Virus record (IMG/VR): IMGVR_UViG_3300021138_002112
Coordinates: 1-23,573 of that record
Source of the DNA: a virus
Length of the DNA stretch: 23,573 bases
Direction: 5' to 3' (one strand)
Made by a program: the position numbers and the translations under genes. Positions 12,698 through 21,300 of the stretch are shown piece after piece. Each line of letters begins with the position of its first letter. The first letter of the stretch is position 1. The notes beneath the pieces were generated by a model that was given only the letters and a program-made list of their open reading frames with translations, was not told where the DNA came from and searched no databases.

Positions 12698-14355
12698 CAC
12701 ATGTCCTCCACTAACATTGAAACTGAATTGTCTGCATCCATGCCCGTGATCTGCTGCAGTAATTTTTCATGTTGTATGATCAAGTCCATGGGGCGCTCGC
12801 TGGTGAATATGTCTTCTACTAGATCCTTGAACTCTAACAGATCTGGTGTGAGGTATTCTTTGGCTTCGCTGATTGGAAGATCCTGTGCCCTGTTGGCTGC
12901 TTGTATGGCATTGATATGCAATTCTGTGTTGTGATTCATCATCAACAGGTAACTGAATCCGTCTAGGCTGCTGGGCCACTTCTCTTGGTACTTGCTGTGA
13001 GCATCTGCGAATTGGTTGATACCTAGATCAAACACACCGCCATTCTCGTGGCTGTGTATGATGTATTCCTTGTAGGCCTTGGTCCACTTGAACGGATCAT
13101 TGGCCCTGCCTTCTGGAGTTGAAGCCCAATATCCGCTGTCAATTTCTTTTTTAGTAAACGCTATCTTCTTGCTCTCGAGATCATCATACCCTCTGATGCA
13201 GACGTCGCCAACTGATACCTGGTCGCCAATCCTGCTGCGCACTGGTATCGTCTTCTTGGGCAAGTTCGCAGCCAACCAATCGTTGAGCAGCTGCGGATCG
13301 TTCTTGAGCTCCTTGAGGTCTGGTATAGGCCCACCCTTGAATCCAACGTTGTTGGCGCTTAACTCGTGCCCGTAATAACCCTGCCCCTTGGCAGTCATAA
13401 CAAACGGACTTGAAGCATCAAAACTAACAGTGAGCTGATCGTCCACATGCTTGCGCAGCGCACGCTGTAGACTTGTTAGAGCACAGCCTGCCTTGATCTT
13501 GCCATTGCCCAGATAGTGCAGCCATTCGCGGCCCTGCAGATAATTCTCATCCCTCATGATGATCAGTCGGCGCAGATTGATGGTGAAGTTTGAAGCCTGA
13601 ACGTTGGAGAATGCCCAGCTCTCAAATGGCAAGTCCTTGGTGTGTTCCCACCACACGTCGCCTTCTTCCATGTTACGTCCCTGTAACACGTTGAGGAACT
13701 TTGTAGCACCTTCCTTGCGATTCTTGATGAAGAAGTGGTGATTGTCCAAGCTGCCAGTCAAGCAATCGTTGAAGCTCTTCAAGCTGGGATGTAAGCTGGC
13801 TCCTGTGACTGGATCCAATCCATACTTGACCAGTGCGTAGGTAGGCCAATCCAACACCATGCTGTAGTCTGCCGTGGCTTCCAGCCAACGCAGCAGCTTC
13901 ATGCGCACATCATCCTTATCGTTCTGATGTTCTTCTGGTGTCTGCTTGGGCTTGGCATGCCATGGATACTTAAGCACGCCTGTGGCAGCTTGGAAGCCGC
14001 CGCTGTCGCCCAACAATATAGTGTTGGCACGATCGCGCTGTTGTACCATGCTTTCCTGTACCCAGCTTTCCTGCGGATCAAGTATGGCATGACCAGCCGA
14101 ATACAAGCTCACTGGATAGTAGAACAAGCTGTTGGCCGGATCGAGGAAGTTAAGATCCTTGAGGCCCTGCGGTAAGCCCTCTGGCATCTTGTCGCGCATG
14201 TTGTACTGCACCATGCTGACGATCTTGGCATAGATCATGCTGATGCTGGGAAGGAACAGAGCATAATCGCTCTGTGTGGCGGCCATGTTTCTGCACTTAG
14301 AGTTGAAGGCAAGGTGGTCAGTGTTGAAACTGAATCTCTGGAAATCTTTGTTCAT
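12697..14355 (-). CDS. dpdA: DpdA-like deazaguanine DNA transglycosylase
   Basis: DpdA proteins are TGT-related enzymes that exchange guanine in DNA for a 7-deazaguanine base. The 552-residue protein carries the TGT-type LLGDSGGFQAATG (about 114-126, D117), VLDWP (D169), a NVLQGRN segment (222-228), YLGNGKIKAG (281-290), and SFDASSPF (about 311-318). D313 in the last is a likely counterpart of the catalytic nucleophile Asp. I see no CxC-x2-C zinc cluster of tRNA TGTs in the C-terminal part, which fits the DNA-acting branch. The subfamily cannot be set from sight. It follows the glycosyltransferase gene after 30 bases and overlaps the next gene by one. Its own promoter starts transcripts at about the ATG, which would make the mRNA leaderless. 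Confidence 0.85.
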   Translation of the reverse strand: MNKDFQRFSFNTDHLAFNSKCRNMAATQSDYALFLPSISMIYAKIVSMVQYNMRDKMPEGLPQGLKDLNFLDPANSLFYYPVSLYSAGHAILDPQESWVQESMVQQRDRANTILLGDSGGFQAATGVLKYPWHAKPKQTPEEHQNDKDDVRMKLLRWLEATADYSMVLDWPTYALVKYGLDPVTGASLHPSLKSFNDCLTGSLDNHHFFIKNRKEGATKFLNVLQGRNMEEGDVWWEHTKDLPFESWAFSNVQASNFTINLRRLIIMRDENYLQGREWLHYLGNGKIKAGCALTSLQRALRKHVDDQLTVSFDASSPFVMTAKGQGYYGHELSANNVGFKGGPIPDLKELKNDPQLLNDWLAANLPKKTIPVRSRIGDQVSVGDVCIRGYDDLESKKIAFTKKEIDSGYWASTPEGRANDPFKWTKAYKEYIIHSHENGGVFDLGINQFADAHSKYQEKWPSSLDGFSYLLMMNHNTELHINAIQAANRAQDLPISEAKEYLTPDLLEFKDLVEDIFTSERPMDLIIQHEKLLQQITGMDADNSVSMLVEDM

Positions 14356-14360
14356 GTATG

Positions 14361-14389
14361 AGTATGGCCTATGGCGGTGATCTTGTCAA
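14361..14389 (-). promoter_or_regulatory. Promoter of dpdA
   Basis: TTGACA (14389-14384) overlaps the stop of the glycosyltransferase gene; 17 bases later comes CATACT (14366-14361). Initiation would be near 14354, at the dpdA ATG (14355), leaving no room for a ribosome site. The -10 matches consensus at 4 of 6 positions. Confidence 0.45.
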
Positions 14390-15483
14390 GCACGAACCAG
14401 CTCTTGGATCAATGGAGTTGCGTTGAAGAACTTGGCACTGACTTGTTCAGCTTCGGCTGTAGCATGGCTAGCCAAGCTGTTGCGGTTCATGAGGTAGCGT
14501 ATGTGCTTGATAAGCTTGTCCTTGTGGGCTTGATAGCTGTCCCAGTTCTTGGTCCATTCGCTGGGATATGTTTCGCTCCACATCTCGGTGTAGCTGAGTC
14601 GGTCTGGCACCATTGGATAGGTTCCAACCAACGCTGCTTCATACATGCTGATGCCCAGGGTCTCCTGCAGGTTGGCGCTGAACGCGATCTTGCTCTCGGC
14701 CAAGTGCTGATGATACTCGTCCTTGGAGAGCTTCTGTTCCTGTGCCACGAACCATTCATATTCTGGCATTGCAGCAGCTAGATCGCGGAATATTTCCAAC
14801 TGCTTCTCTGGTGCCAAGCGATGCGGGAATATGATCTTGTCGCGCTTGGGCACCGATCGATATGGTTCTAACACTGCTGGTAGATATTCCATGGGCCAAC
14901 CCGTGAGCTTGAGCCGGTTGATCTCACTGTCTGGACTACCCACGATGAACTCTTCGGTCTCGTCTTGGCTGAACATGGTTTCCACACCCAGCAGCTGGCG
15001 CAGGAAAAGATTGCTGTGGAAGCGCGTGGCAAACCAGTTGGTGTCATAGCAATAGAACATGCTGCTTTCGGCATTGCGCACCCAGGGTTTATCACCTATC
15101 AAACGCCCGAGGAAATCCTGCGGATCCCATGATCCTGCATGAAACATGCCGTGTATTTCAATCTTTTTGCCAAGCAATTCAGCCATGTAGCGCAGCTGGA
15201 TCACTGTGGGGTTCCACGCGTCTGTGTAAAGGAATTTGTCACCATCTTGGATCTTGTTGTCTCGGAACAGCTGTGCGATTATCATCAGCTGGCTGCTCTT
15301 GTAGATGTTGGTGGCACCAAAGTCCAGGAACGCACCTGGTGTTGGCGTAGCTGGTACATCGTCGCCTTCTATGATAACGACATTGTCCACACCTGCACCA
15401 TCCAGCAGGATAGGGATATGATCATACCATTGGCGAGTGTAGCGTGTGTCAATTGGTTCTATGGGTACGACGTAGACTGTCAT
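14386..15483 (-). CDS. GT4-like glycosyltransferase in the dpdA operon
   Basis: This is a 365-residue GT-B-fold glycosyltransferase. The N-terminal half has a divergent acceptor domain (GDKFLYTDAWNPTVIQL, EIHGMFHAGSWDP). The C-terminal half shows the nucleotide-sugar side: IIFPHRLAPEKQLEIFRDL (about 217-235) and then QETLGISMYEAALVGTYPMV. E274 and E282 form the E-x7-E motif of GT4 and related families. Start ATG 15483 overlaps the nucleosidase stop by four bases (ATGA), and dpdA follows. The acceptor is not visible from sequence. Placement between a nucleosidase and dpdA raises the possibility that a modified base is glycosylated, but virion or host glycans are alternatives. Confidence 0.75.
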   Translation of the reverse strand: MTVYVVPIEPIDTRYTRQWYDHIPILLDGAGVDNVVIIEGDDVPATPTPGAFLDFGATNIYKSSQLMIIAQLFRDNKIQDGDKFLYTDAWNPTVIQLRYMAELLGKKIEIHGMFHAGSWDPQDFLGRLIGDKPWVRNAESSMFYCYDTNWFATRFHSNLFLRQLLGVETMFSQDETEEFIVGSPDSEINRLKLTGWPMEYLPAVLEPYRSVPKRDKIIFPHRLAPEKQLEIFRDLAAAMPEYEWFVAQEQKLSKDEYHQHLAESKIAFSANLQETLGISMYEAALVGTYPMVPDRLSYTEMWSETYPSEWTKNWDSYQAHKDKLIKHIRYLMNRNSLASHATAEAEQVSAKFFNATPLIQELVRA

Positions 15484-16037
15484 GCTGGCTCCAATGTTAC
15501 GTTCAGCTGTTCTAGCACCTGCAGGTAATGCTGCTCACCTTCTGCGACCCGTTCCTGCCAGGTCTTGCTGCTCTCAGCATCTGCATTATCAGTGATATAT
15601 TTCCAGATCTCAATATCGATGCCTGCGGTCTTGGCAGCCCTTGCTATGCTGTAGGCTTCCATCTCTACAATATCGCAAGGTACTCGTAGCCTATGCGGTT
15701 CAGTAACGAATAGGTCTCCACTGGCACAAACTTTGCCTTGGCCTCCGAGATGTATATAGCTCAAAGGATCATTGAGATGCTGCCCTGGTTCGAGCCCCAG
15801 AGGCTGGATGTTTACATCGTGCTGTACCACTTGGTTGATCCTGTGTATGCCGGGGCCGGCTGTGATAGAACCAGCAGTTCCAAGATTGATCACGCGATCT
15901 GCCTTGAACAGCGTGATCAACCATGTGGCATTGATAGCACTGCTGACCTTGCCTACACCAACCGTGCGAACGTTCTTGTACAGCTTGGTAAGGTTTGGTG
16001 CTTCTTCTGGCAGTGCCAGCAGTACGAGATCTCTCAT
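15480..16037 (-). CDS. Nucleoside phosphorylase/MTA-SAH nucleosidase family protein
   Basis: This 185-residue protein belongs to the PNP_UDP/MTAN superfamily, whose members cleave or phosphorolyse the glycosidic bond of nucleosides such as SAH, MTA and 5'-deoxyadenosine. Visible features are LALPEEAPNL (E11/E12), TVGVGKVSSAINATW (about 25-39), VINLGTAGS (about 49-57), CDIVEMEAYSIARAAK (about 121-136, the usual MEA ribose-binding segment) and KYITDNAD with the catalytic-type Asp (about 147-153). It is shorter than E. coli MTAN. The start is ATG 16037, with AAGGAG upstream; the longer frame is outside the transcript. It leads the operon to the glycosyltransferase and dpdA. It might recycle SAH, handle 5'-deoxyadenosine, or act on a base intermediate. 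Confidence 0.75.
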   Translation of the reverse strand: MRDLVLLALPEEAPNLTKLYKNVRTVGVGKVSSAINATWLITLFKADRVINLGTAGSITAGPGIHRINQVVQHDVNIQPLGLEPGQHLNDPLSYIHLGGQGKVCASGDLFVTEPHRLRVPCDIVEMEAYSIARAAKTAGIDIEIWKYITDNADAESSKTWQERVAEGEQHYLQVLEQLNVTLEPA

Positions 16038-16044
16038 GATAATT

Positions 16045-16050
16045 CTCCTT
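16045..16050 (-). promoter_or_regulatory. AAGGAG ribosome site of the nucleosidase gene
   Basis: AAGGAG sits eight bases before ATG 16037, choosing this start over the upstream ATG at 16154. It lies about at the predicted transcription start, so the leader is very short. Confidence 0.6.
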
Positions 16051-16055
16051 ATTAA

Positions 16056-16084
16056 ATTATAATTTACGGACTTTAATATGTCAA
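16056..16084 (-). promoter_or_regulatory. Perfect sigma70 consensus promoter, nucleosidase-GT-dpdA operon
   Basis: On the minus strand TTGACA (16084-16079), a 17-base spacer, then TATAAT (16061-16056) match sigma70 consensus exactly. Predicted start near 16049 leaves about 12 bases to the ATG, with the AAGGAG ribosome site in between. It lies in the gap between the nucleosidase gene and the plus-strand GIY-YIG gene. Confidence 0.85.
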
Positions 16085-16086
16085 TG

Positions 16087-16094
16087 CATAAATA
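16087..16094 (+). promoter_or_regulatory. T4-late-like octamer before the GIY-YIG gene
   Basis: CATAAATA on the plus strand matches the T4-type late promoter octamer (TATAAATA, in cyanophages NATAAATA) at seven of eight positions. It lies about 31 bases before the GIY-YIG ATG at 16125, a workable leader length. It partly overlaps the minus-strand -35 region, so use of one may affect the other. Confidence 0.4.
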
Positions 16095-16124
16095 TATGTC
16101 GATGGACATTACCAAGGCAATAAG

Positions 16125-17132
16125 ATGACGATACCATACACATACCTTGTGCATTGCATACCAACAGGAGAGGTTTATTATGGGGCCAGATGGGCAGAAG
16201 GTTGTTCCCCTAACGATCTGTGGACCACATACTTTACAAGTTCAAAAGAAATACAGCAACGAATAGGGTTATTTGGTAAAACCAAATTTGAGGTTGAGAT
16301 ACGACGGACATTCCTGACTGGTGTTGCAGCAAGACAGTGGGAAGATAAAGTATTGAGGAGGATGCAGGTCATCAACAATCCTTTATGGTTGAACAAATCA
16401 TATGGATTGGTATATGATGTCAGAGGCACCATTAAGGGTAAGAGAATGGTGTATCTGATATTAGAGAACCGTTATGTGTACATGGATGATAATCTAGCAT
16501 CTGCTGCAGAATCCATGGGTATAGGTATGATTGGAGGTCCACAGAAACCACCGGATCACGGTAAGAAGATATCAGATAGTCTAAAAGGTAGATCTAAATC
16601 CACTCAACATGTTGCCAATATCAGGCAATCATATATCAATAATCCCATGAATAAAGGATGGAAGGTTTATACAGATGGCGACAGAAATATACATATTAGA
16701 CCAGGAGCATCTGTGCCTAATGGATTTTATCCAGGCAGTATATTAACCGGCATATCTCAACCAAATAAGAATGTTGGTAGATCATATGATGAAATACATG
16801 GATGCGAACGTGCCGACGAATTGAGAGCAACCAGATCAAGATTCCTTAAGGAACACAATCCTGGGTTCAAGATGAAAGGTAGATCGTATGATGAATTATA
16901 TGGACCAGATAAGGCCAACGAGTTGAGATTAAACCGGTCAAAGGTCGGGAAGAACAATGCAAAATTATACGAGATAAAAGTAGATGATAACGTGTGCTTC
17001 TCAGGAGGCAGAGTGGAGGCTGAAAATTATCTCCACTCTGTATACGACGGTGCGAAATCAAACAACCTGTATAATCACAGGTGGCTGGAATCAAAAAATA
17101 TCAAGGTTTATATTCGGTATATGAACCGTTGA
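16125..17132 (+). CDS. GIY-YIG free-standing homing endonuclease
   Basis: This 335-residue protein starts with the GIY-YIG nuclease domain: YTYLVHCIPTGEVYYGARW (about 5-23), the counterpart of the GIY and YIG strands, then VEIRRTF (R60/R61) and RQWEDKVLRRM with the catalytic-type Glu (E73). The C-terminal part has two copies of a 20-residue module, GRSYDEIHGCERADELRATR and GRSYDELYGPDKANELRLNR, and a segment KVYTDGDRNIHIRPGASVPN like degenerate WNNG repeats in the HNH gene. AAGG lies seven bases before the ATG. It is the only plus-strand gene here, AT-rich compared with its neighbours, and its end overlaps the convergent PTPS-like gene by 32 bases. All this fits a mobile endonuclease inserted between two genes of the modification region. 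Confidence 0.88.
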   Translation: MTIPYTYLVHCIPTGEVYYGARWAEGCSPNDLWTTYFTSSKEIQQRIGLFGKTKFEVEIRRTFLTGVAARQWEDKVLRRMQVINNPLWLNKSYGLVYDVRGTIKGKRMVYLILENRYVYMDDNLASAAESMGIGMIGGPQKPPDHGKKISDSLKGRSKSTQHVANIRQSYINNPMNKGWKVYTDGDRNIHIRPGASVPNGFYPGSILTGISQPNKNVGRSYDEIHGCERADELRATRSRFLKEHNPGFKMKGRSYDELYGPDKANELRLNRSKVGKNNAKLYEIKVDDNVCFSGGRVEAENYLHSVYDGAKSNNLYNHRWLESKNIKVYIRYMNR

Positions 17133-17493
17133 TACCTTCTTCGCTGATATCTATCCTGATTTCCATATTTGGATATCTCTCCGTCAGTTTCTGATACAAC
17201 GCATCACTTAACATCTCGCAGCTTTGATGGTCAAGTTCAAGCATGTTGCTGGCATACAGGCTTTCAATCCACCTACGAAGTTGGATGAATTCAATTTGAC
17301 GATTAGCATGTGTGACCTCTACCCATACCTTAAAGTTGAAATAATGCATGTGTCTCAGTGCGAGATGTGACACATCATATTCATCGCCCGTGGCATATTG
17401 TGGATCTTGATCGGCCTCTGGGAAGCGATGATATGCTTCTTTTTGGAAAGTTGTATATACAAAGGTCTTTTTATCTGCGTTTGGATCTGCCAT
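17101..17493 (-). CDS. PTPS/QueD-fold protein, three-His site, no obvious catalytic Cys
   Basis: This 130-residue protein has the layout of the PTPS/QueD (T-fold) group. TTFQKEAYHRFPEA (H22) is followed by SHLALRHMHYFNFKVWVEVT with H48 and H50, giving a likely three-His zinc site. HANRQIEFIQLRRWIE follows, with SCEMLSDAL and EDGINGSYTEY-like end elements (SEEGINGSYTEYKP). The position that would hold QueD's catalytic Cys, four residues before H48, is L44. Phage homologs I recall share this form. So it binds metal like QueD but may do another reaction. Start ATG 17493 has AAGGGAG seven bases upstream and a promoter at 17518-17546. It was probably followed directly by the nucleosidase gene before the GIY-YIG insertion. 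Confidence 0.65.
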   Translation of the reverse strand: MADPNADKKTFVYTTFQKEAYHRFPEADQDPQYATGDEYDVSHLALRHMHYFNFKVWVEVTHANRQIEFIQLRRWIESLYASNMLELDHQSCEMLSDALYQKLTERYPNMEIRIDISEEGINGSYTEYKP

Positions 17494-17517
17494 GTGTAAT
17501 CTCCCTTGTGATATAAG

Positions 17518-17546
17518 ATGATAACACAGATCGCTGATTATTTCAA
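17518..17546 (-). promoter_or_regulatory. Promoter of the PTPS-like gene
   Basis: TTGAAA (17546-17541) overlaps the end of the upstream gene, which stops at 17538-17540. Seventeen bases later comes TATCAT (17523-17518), each hexamer one base off consensus. AAGGGAG then stands seven bases before the ATG at 17493. Confidence 0.6.
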
Positions 17547-18380
17547 GAGATGTTTGATGTAGTCTGATCTGGCTGGTTGCAGCGCACGGTATTTGGCTAT
17601 GAATCTGCTAACTTCCGGCCAATTGGGTTCTATTTCCAAGTGAGCCATCATGTCGTGATAGAGAAAATAACTGGTATCTTTCTCAAACAATTCAACAAAA
17701 TCAACATGATAAGCAGCAGTGTCAGCCATGAGATGCTGCATGCCCAGTTCTATCTCTTCATATTGGCTTATTATGTACGCTCGGCGTTCTGCATCTGTGA
17801 CGGGATACACTGTCATATCGCGTCCATTGGCAACTTCGCGGTCGAGATTGGTTGGGGCATGAATGTTGGGTTGGTGTGTGGACCAAGGTGCAGGCGGCAT
17901 AGCCAGCCATTTTTGGTACAGCAGATCTATGGCTAATCTGCTATCACCACACACTGCCACGGTCTTGCATCCAGGCAGCAGCTGCCGCATGTGCACAGAA
18001 TGCACGTGGTCGCTGACCACTATCTTGTGCCTGCACATGATCTCATGCAGACGATATCTGTGATTTTGATCCTTGGCAAACAATAGCTGCGGCACGATCC
18101 TCTGCCAGTCTTCTATGATATCGTGGGCTAGCGTGTGATCGAACTTGAAATATATGCCCCGTTGGTTCATGTATTCTATCATGCCAAACAATGGCTGCAC
18201 ATCAAAGTCTGTCAACCATCCAAATCTAGTCACGGTTTTGTTCATACGCCCGACCTGGTCTGGTTCTGCCATGCGGTCAGGGTTCCTACGATACACGCTG
18301 GGGCTGAGCTCTATGATCCGAGCTATGGCTTCACCTCGGCTTCCGGCAGGATAGCAGACAGCTATTAGATTCTCATACAT
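17538..18380 (-). CDS. Hypothetical protein, 280 aa, possible sulfotransferase-like P-loop protein
   Basis: I cannot name this protein with confidence. The N terminus LIAVCYPAGSRGEAIARIIE (about 5-24) resembles the P-loop-like PAPS-binding loop of sulfotransferase-fold proteins. IVVSDHVHSVHMRQLLPGCK and VAVCGDSRLAIDLLYQKWLA (about 141-160) resemble their central 'h...iP......v..d...a..ly.Kw' region. The end, VDFVELFEKDTSYFLYHDMM and EPNWPEVSRFIAKY, matches the C-terminal pattern. No standard motif is fully conserved. It lies ten bases downstream of the giant fibre gene, so it could modify the fibre or a glycan; an unrelated kinase-like role is also possible. Confidence 0.45.
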   Translation of the reverse strand: MYENLIAVCYPAGSRGEAIARIIELSPSVYRRNPDRMAEPDQVGRMNKTVTRFGWLTDFDVQPLFGMIEYMNQRGIYFKFDHTLAHDIIEDWQRIVPQLLFAKDQNHRYRLHEIMCRHKIVVSDHVHSVHMRQLLPGCKTVAVCGDSRLAIDLLYQKWLAMPPAPWSTHQPNIHAPTNLDREVANGRDMTVYPVTDAERRAYIISQYEEIELGMQHLMADTAAYHVDFVELFEKDTSYFLYHDMMAHLEIEPNWPEVSRFIAKYRALQPARSDYIKHLLK

Positions 18381-18389
18381 GCAGTTAGT

Positions 18390-21300
18390 TTATAAGTCTA
18401 TGGCTGTGCGCACAACCTTGATGTTCATGCTGTCGCTGGTGTTTGGTGTAAACAGCAACTCGACTATACCACTAGAGATGTCTGCTGACCATGATCCTAA
18501 GCTGGTAGAAGTGTAAATGTCAGCATATTCGGTTAGGAACACATCTGTGCCATCTTGCAGCAGCATGATCTGGCTGGCTTGATATGCAGTTGTTGTGGTA
18601 TCAGTTATTTGCAGCATGTAATGTGCAGTGCGGAAGCTAGCAGTAGGCCAGCTATCTACTACCTGTTGTACGCTGCTGGTGCTGGTGTAGGCATTGCCGT
18701 CTACTACCCAGGTGTTGCCGCTGACATACCCGTTGCTTTGTAGCAGTTGCACATTGGCAGTACCTCGGCTATTGATCTGATCAAAGCTGCCTATGGTTGC
18801 AGAATATGCAGATAGATTGCCAAGAACTATGAGATTGCTGTTAAAGGTACTATTGTTAGCAACCGTGATGTTGTTATTAAAGAAAGCTGCGTTAGACACA
18901 GACAGATTTGATTCAATGCGCAGTCCCAGCCCGTATGCGAATCTTGCTACTTCGTTAGCTGACGTAGAACCACCTTGCACGAACACGATGTCATTGTTAG
19001 CCAACGTGCCAAGAACCAGATTGCCGCCGCCTGTTGTGGCATTGCCGTGCACGAACAAGTAACCGTCATTGGCACCATCAACTGTGGCTTGGTTGTAGCC
19101 GCTGCTGTTGATGCCGAGGTCGATGTAGGTATCAGTGGCTGTGCCATTGTTAGCTGTGGCTACTATATCTGTGCTAGCCGAACCACCGTTGCTTTCATTG
19201 TGCACATTGATCTGTGCTTGTGCATTGGCATTGCCAGTGAACAGGGCTATAGTGTTGGGTTGATAATTGGTCCAATCCTGTAATCCGGCATAGATAGCAC
19301 CAAATCCGCCATTACCACCAATGAACATACCCATCTTGGCGGTGACAATGGTTGTGTTGCTGCCATTCAAGTTACCGCCTAGATTTATAGCACCAGATAT
19401 CTTGGCATTATTTGCTATTGTTATATTGCTGGTGAACAGGCTGAGATTGGCTGCATCCCAGGCAAGATTGGTGCTATCGCCGCTGAATGTGTTGCCAACT
19501 CCGGCAAACTGCATGGTGTATTGCGGACCAAAGCTCTTGGTTGCTGAGGCCGCGCTGGCTTGGAAGCTACCATCTGCAAATATGATGCCATTGGTAGTAG
19601 CTGTGTTGCCAATGTGTATGTTACCATAAACATCCAGAGGATATTGGGCAATAGCTGTGCCTATGCCAACTGTGGCATTTGATATGATATTCTGTGCAAC
19701 GATGTTACCACTAGCACTAACATCGATGGTAAACAGAGTGTTTACGCCGATGATATTACCACCTGTACCAGTAATAGTTATGGTACCACTGGTGGTTAGA
19801 TTACCAACTGTGGCATTGCCAGTAGCCTGTATGGTTGTGTTGCTTATTAATGCATTAACAGTAGCAGTACCTGCAGCAACTATGGTTGTATTGCTTACTA
19901 TACCCTGTGCAGTAACAACATCTGCAGCCTGTATTGTGCTGTTACTGTTGATCGAATTAGCTATGATCTGACCAGGTGCCTGTATGGTAGTATTACTGTT
20001 TAATGAACCAACAGTGGCAGTACCCGCAGCTTGTATGCTGGTATTGCTGTATAATGTTCCGACTACGGCATCACCGACAGATTGTATGCTGGTATTGCTG
20101 TATAATATCTCGAATAAGGCTTCGCCAGCAGCTTGTATGCTAGTATTGCTTTCGAAAGATTGACCTAATATACGACCACCAGCTTGTATGGTCGTGTTGG
20201 ATTGTATACCCTCGCCGAGTATCTGACCGCCAGCTTGTATGCTGGTATTGGCATAGAACTGAGTAGTTTGCATGGTATCTCTAGCTATAACGCTGTTAGT
20301 TTGCACATTGTTATTAGCTATGAGAAATTGTGTTATCACACCACCATTTGATTTGATACCAAGGATGCTTTCCAGATAATTCGTGGCAACATAAACATTG
20401 AATTGCGCAAAGTTTGCAAACAATCCATCTGTGTTGACGTTGCTGTTGCTGATGATATTCTGACCAAGCAGCACAGAGCTTGCTGTAATGTCGGGGCTGG
20501 TAACAGATATATTAGCTACGATGACATTGGCAATCATCGTGTTGGTTATGTAGAGATTGCTTGCGGCCAAGGCAACATTGGCAGTGAGAATGTTTGCCGA
20601 TATCTGGTTAGCAGCACTTATGTCATTTGCACTGACATTGGTGTTGCTAACCAAGCTGTTGACGGTAGTAGTACCTGCAGACTGTATGGTACTATTGCTG
20701 GTCAGTGCTGCAGAAACGATATTGCCTGCAGACTGTAGGTTACCTTGCAGTGTTAATGGTACCGCGATATCGATAGACGATGAACCAATGGTGGCTACTA
20801 TGTTATCAGCCATCAATCCACCAGCTACTAACCTGACCACAGTGTCAGGCGTCACGGTACCAATGACCAAATTGCCGCCGTTGTATCCAGCTATATCGCT
20901 GTTACCTACGCTGATCAGATAACTGTCATTAGCATATTGGCTGGTCTGGTTGTTGGCTATCGGATCATATGCAGATCCGTTGATACCAAGATCTACATAA
21001 TAAGCAGTGTCTGTACCATTGTTAGCAGTAGCGATATAATCAGCACTAGCATTTGTACCACTGCTGATGTTCTCGAGATTGACCTGCACATAGCTGTTGC
21101 CATTGCCACTGAACTGTGCGATGTCGTTTGGTAGTATGGTGTATCCAGTTGGAACACCTGCATATATTGCGCCATATCCGCTAGCATCGCCAAAGAAGCT
21201 AGCACTGTTGGCATAGACGTTGCCAGCTGTCAGTGATCCCTGCGCATGTATGTTGCCATTAACACCAACGCCGCCATTGACTACCAGTGCACCCGTGTTG

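Noticed and set aside
16038-16154. N-terminal extension of the nucleosidase
   Set aside because: It runs across the perfect promoter and antisense to the GIY-YIG start; AAGGAG points to ATG 16037.
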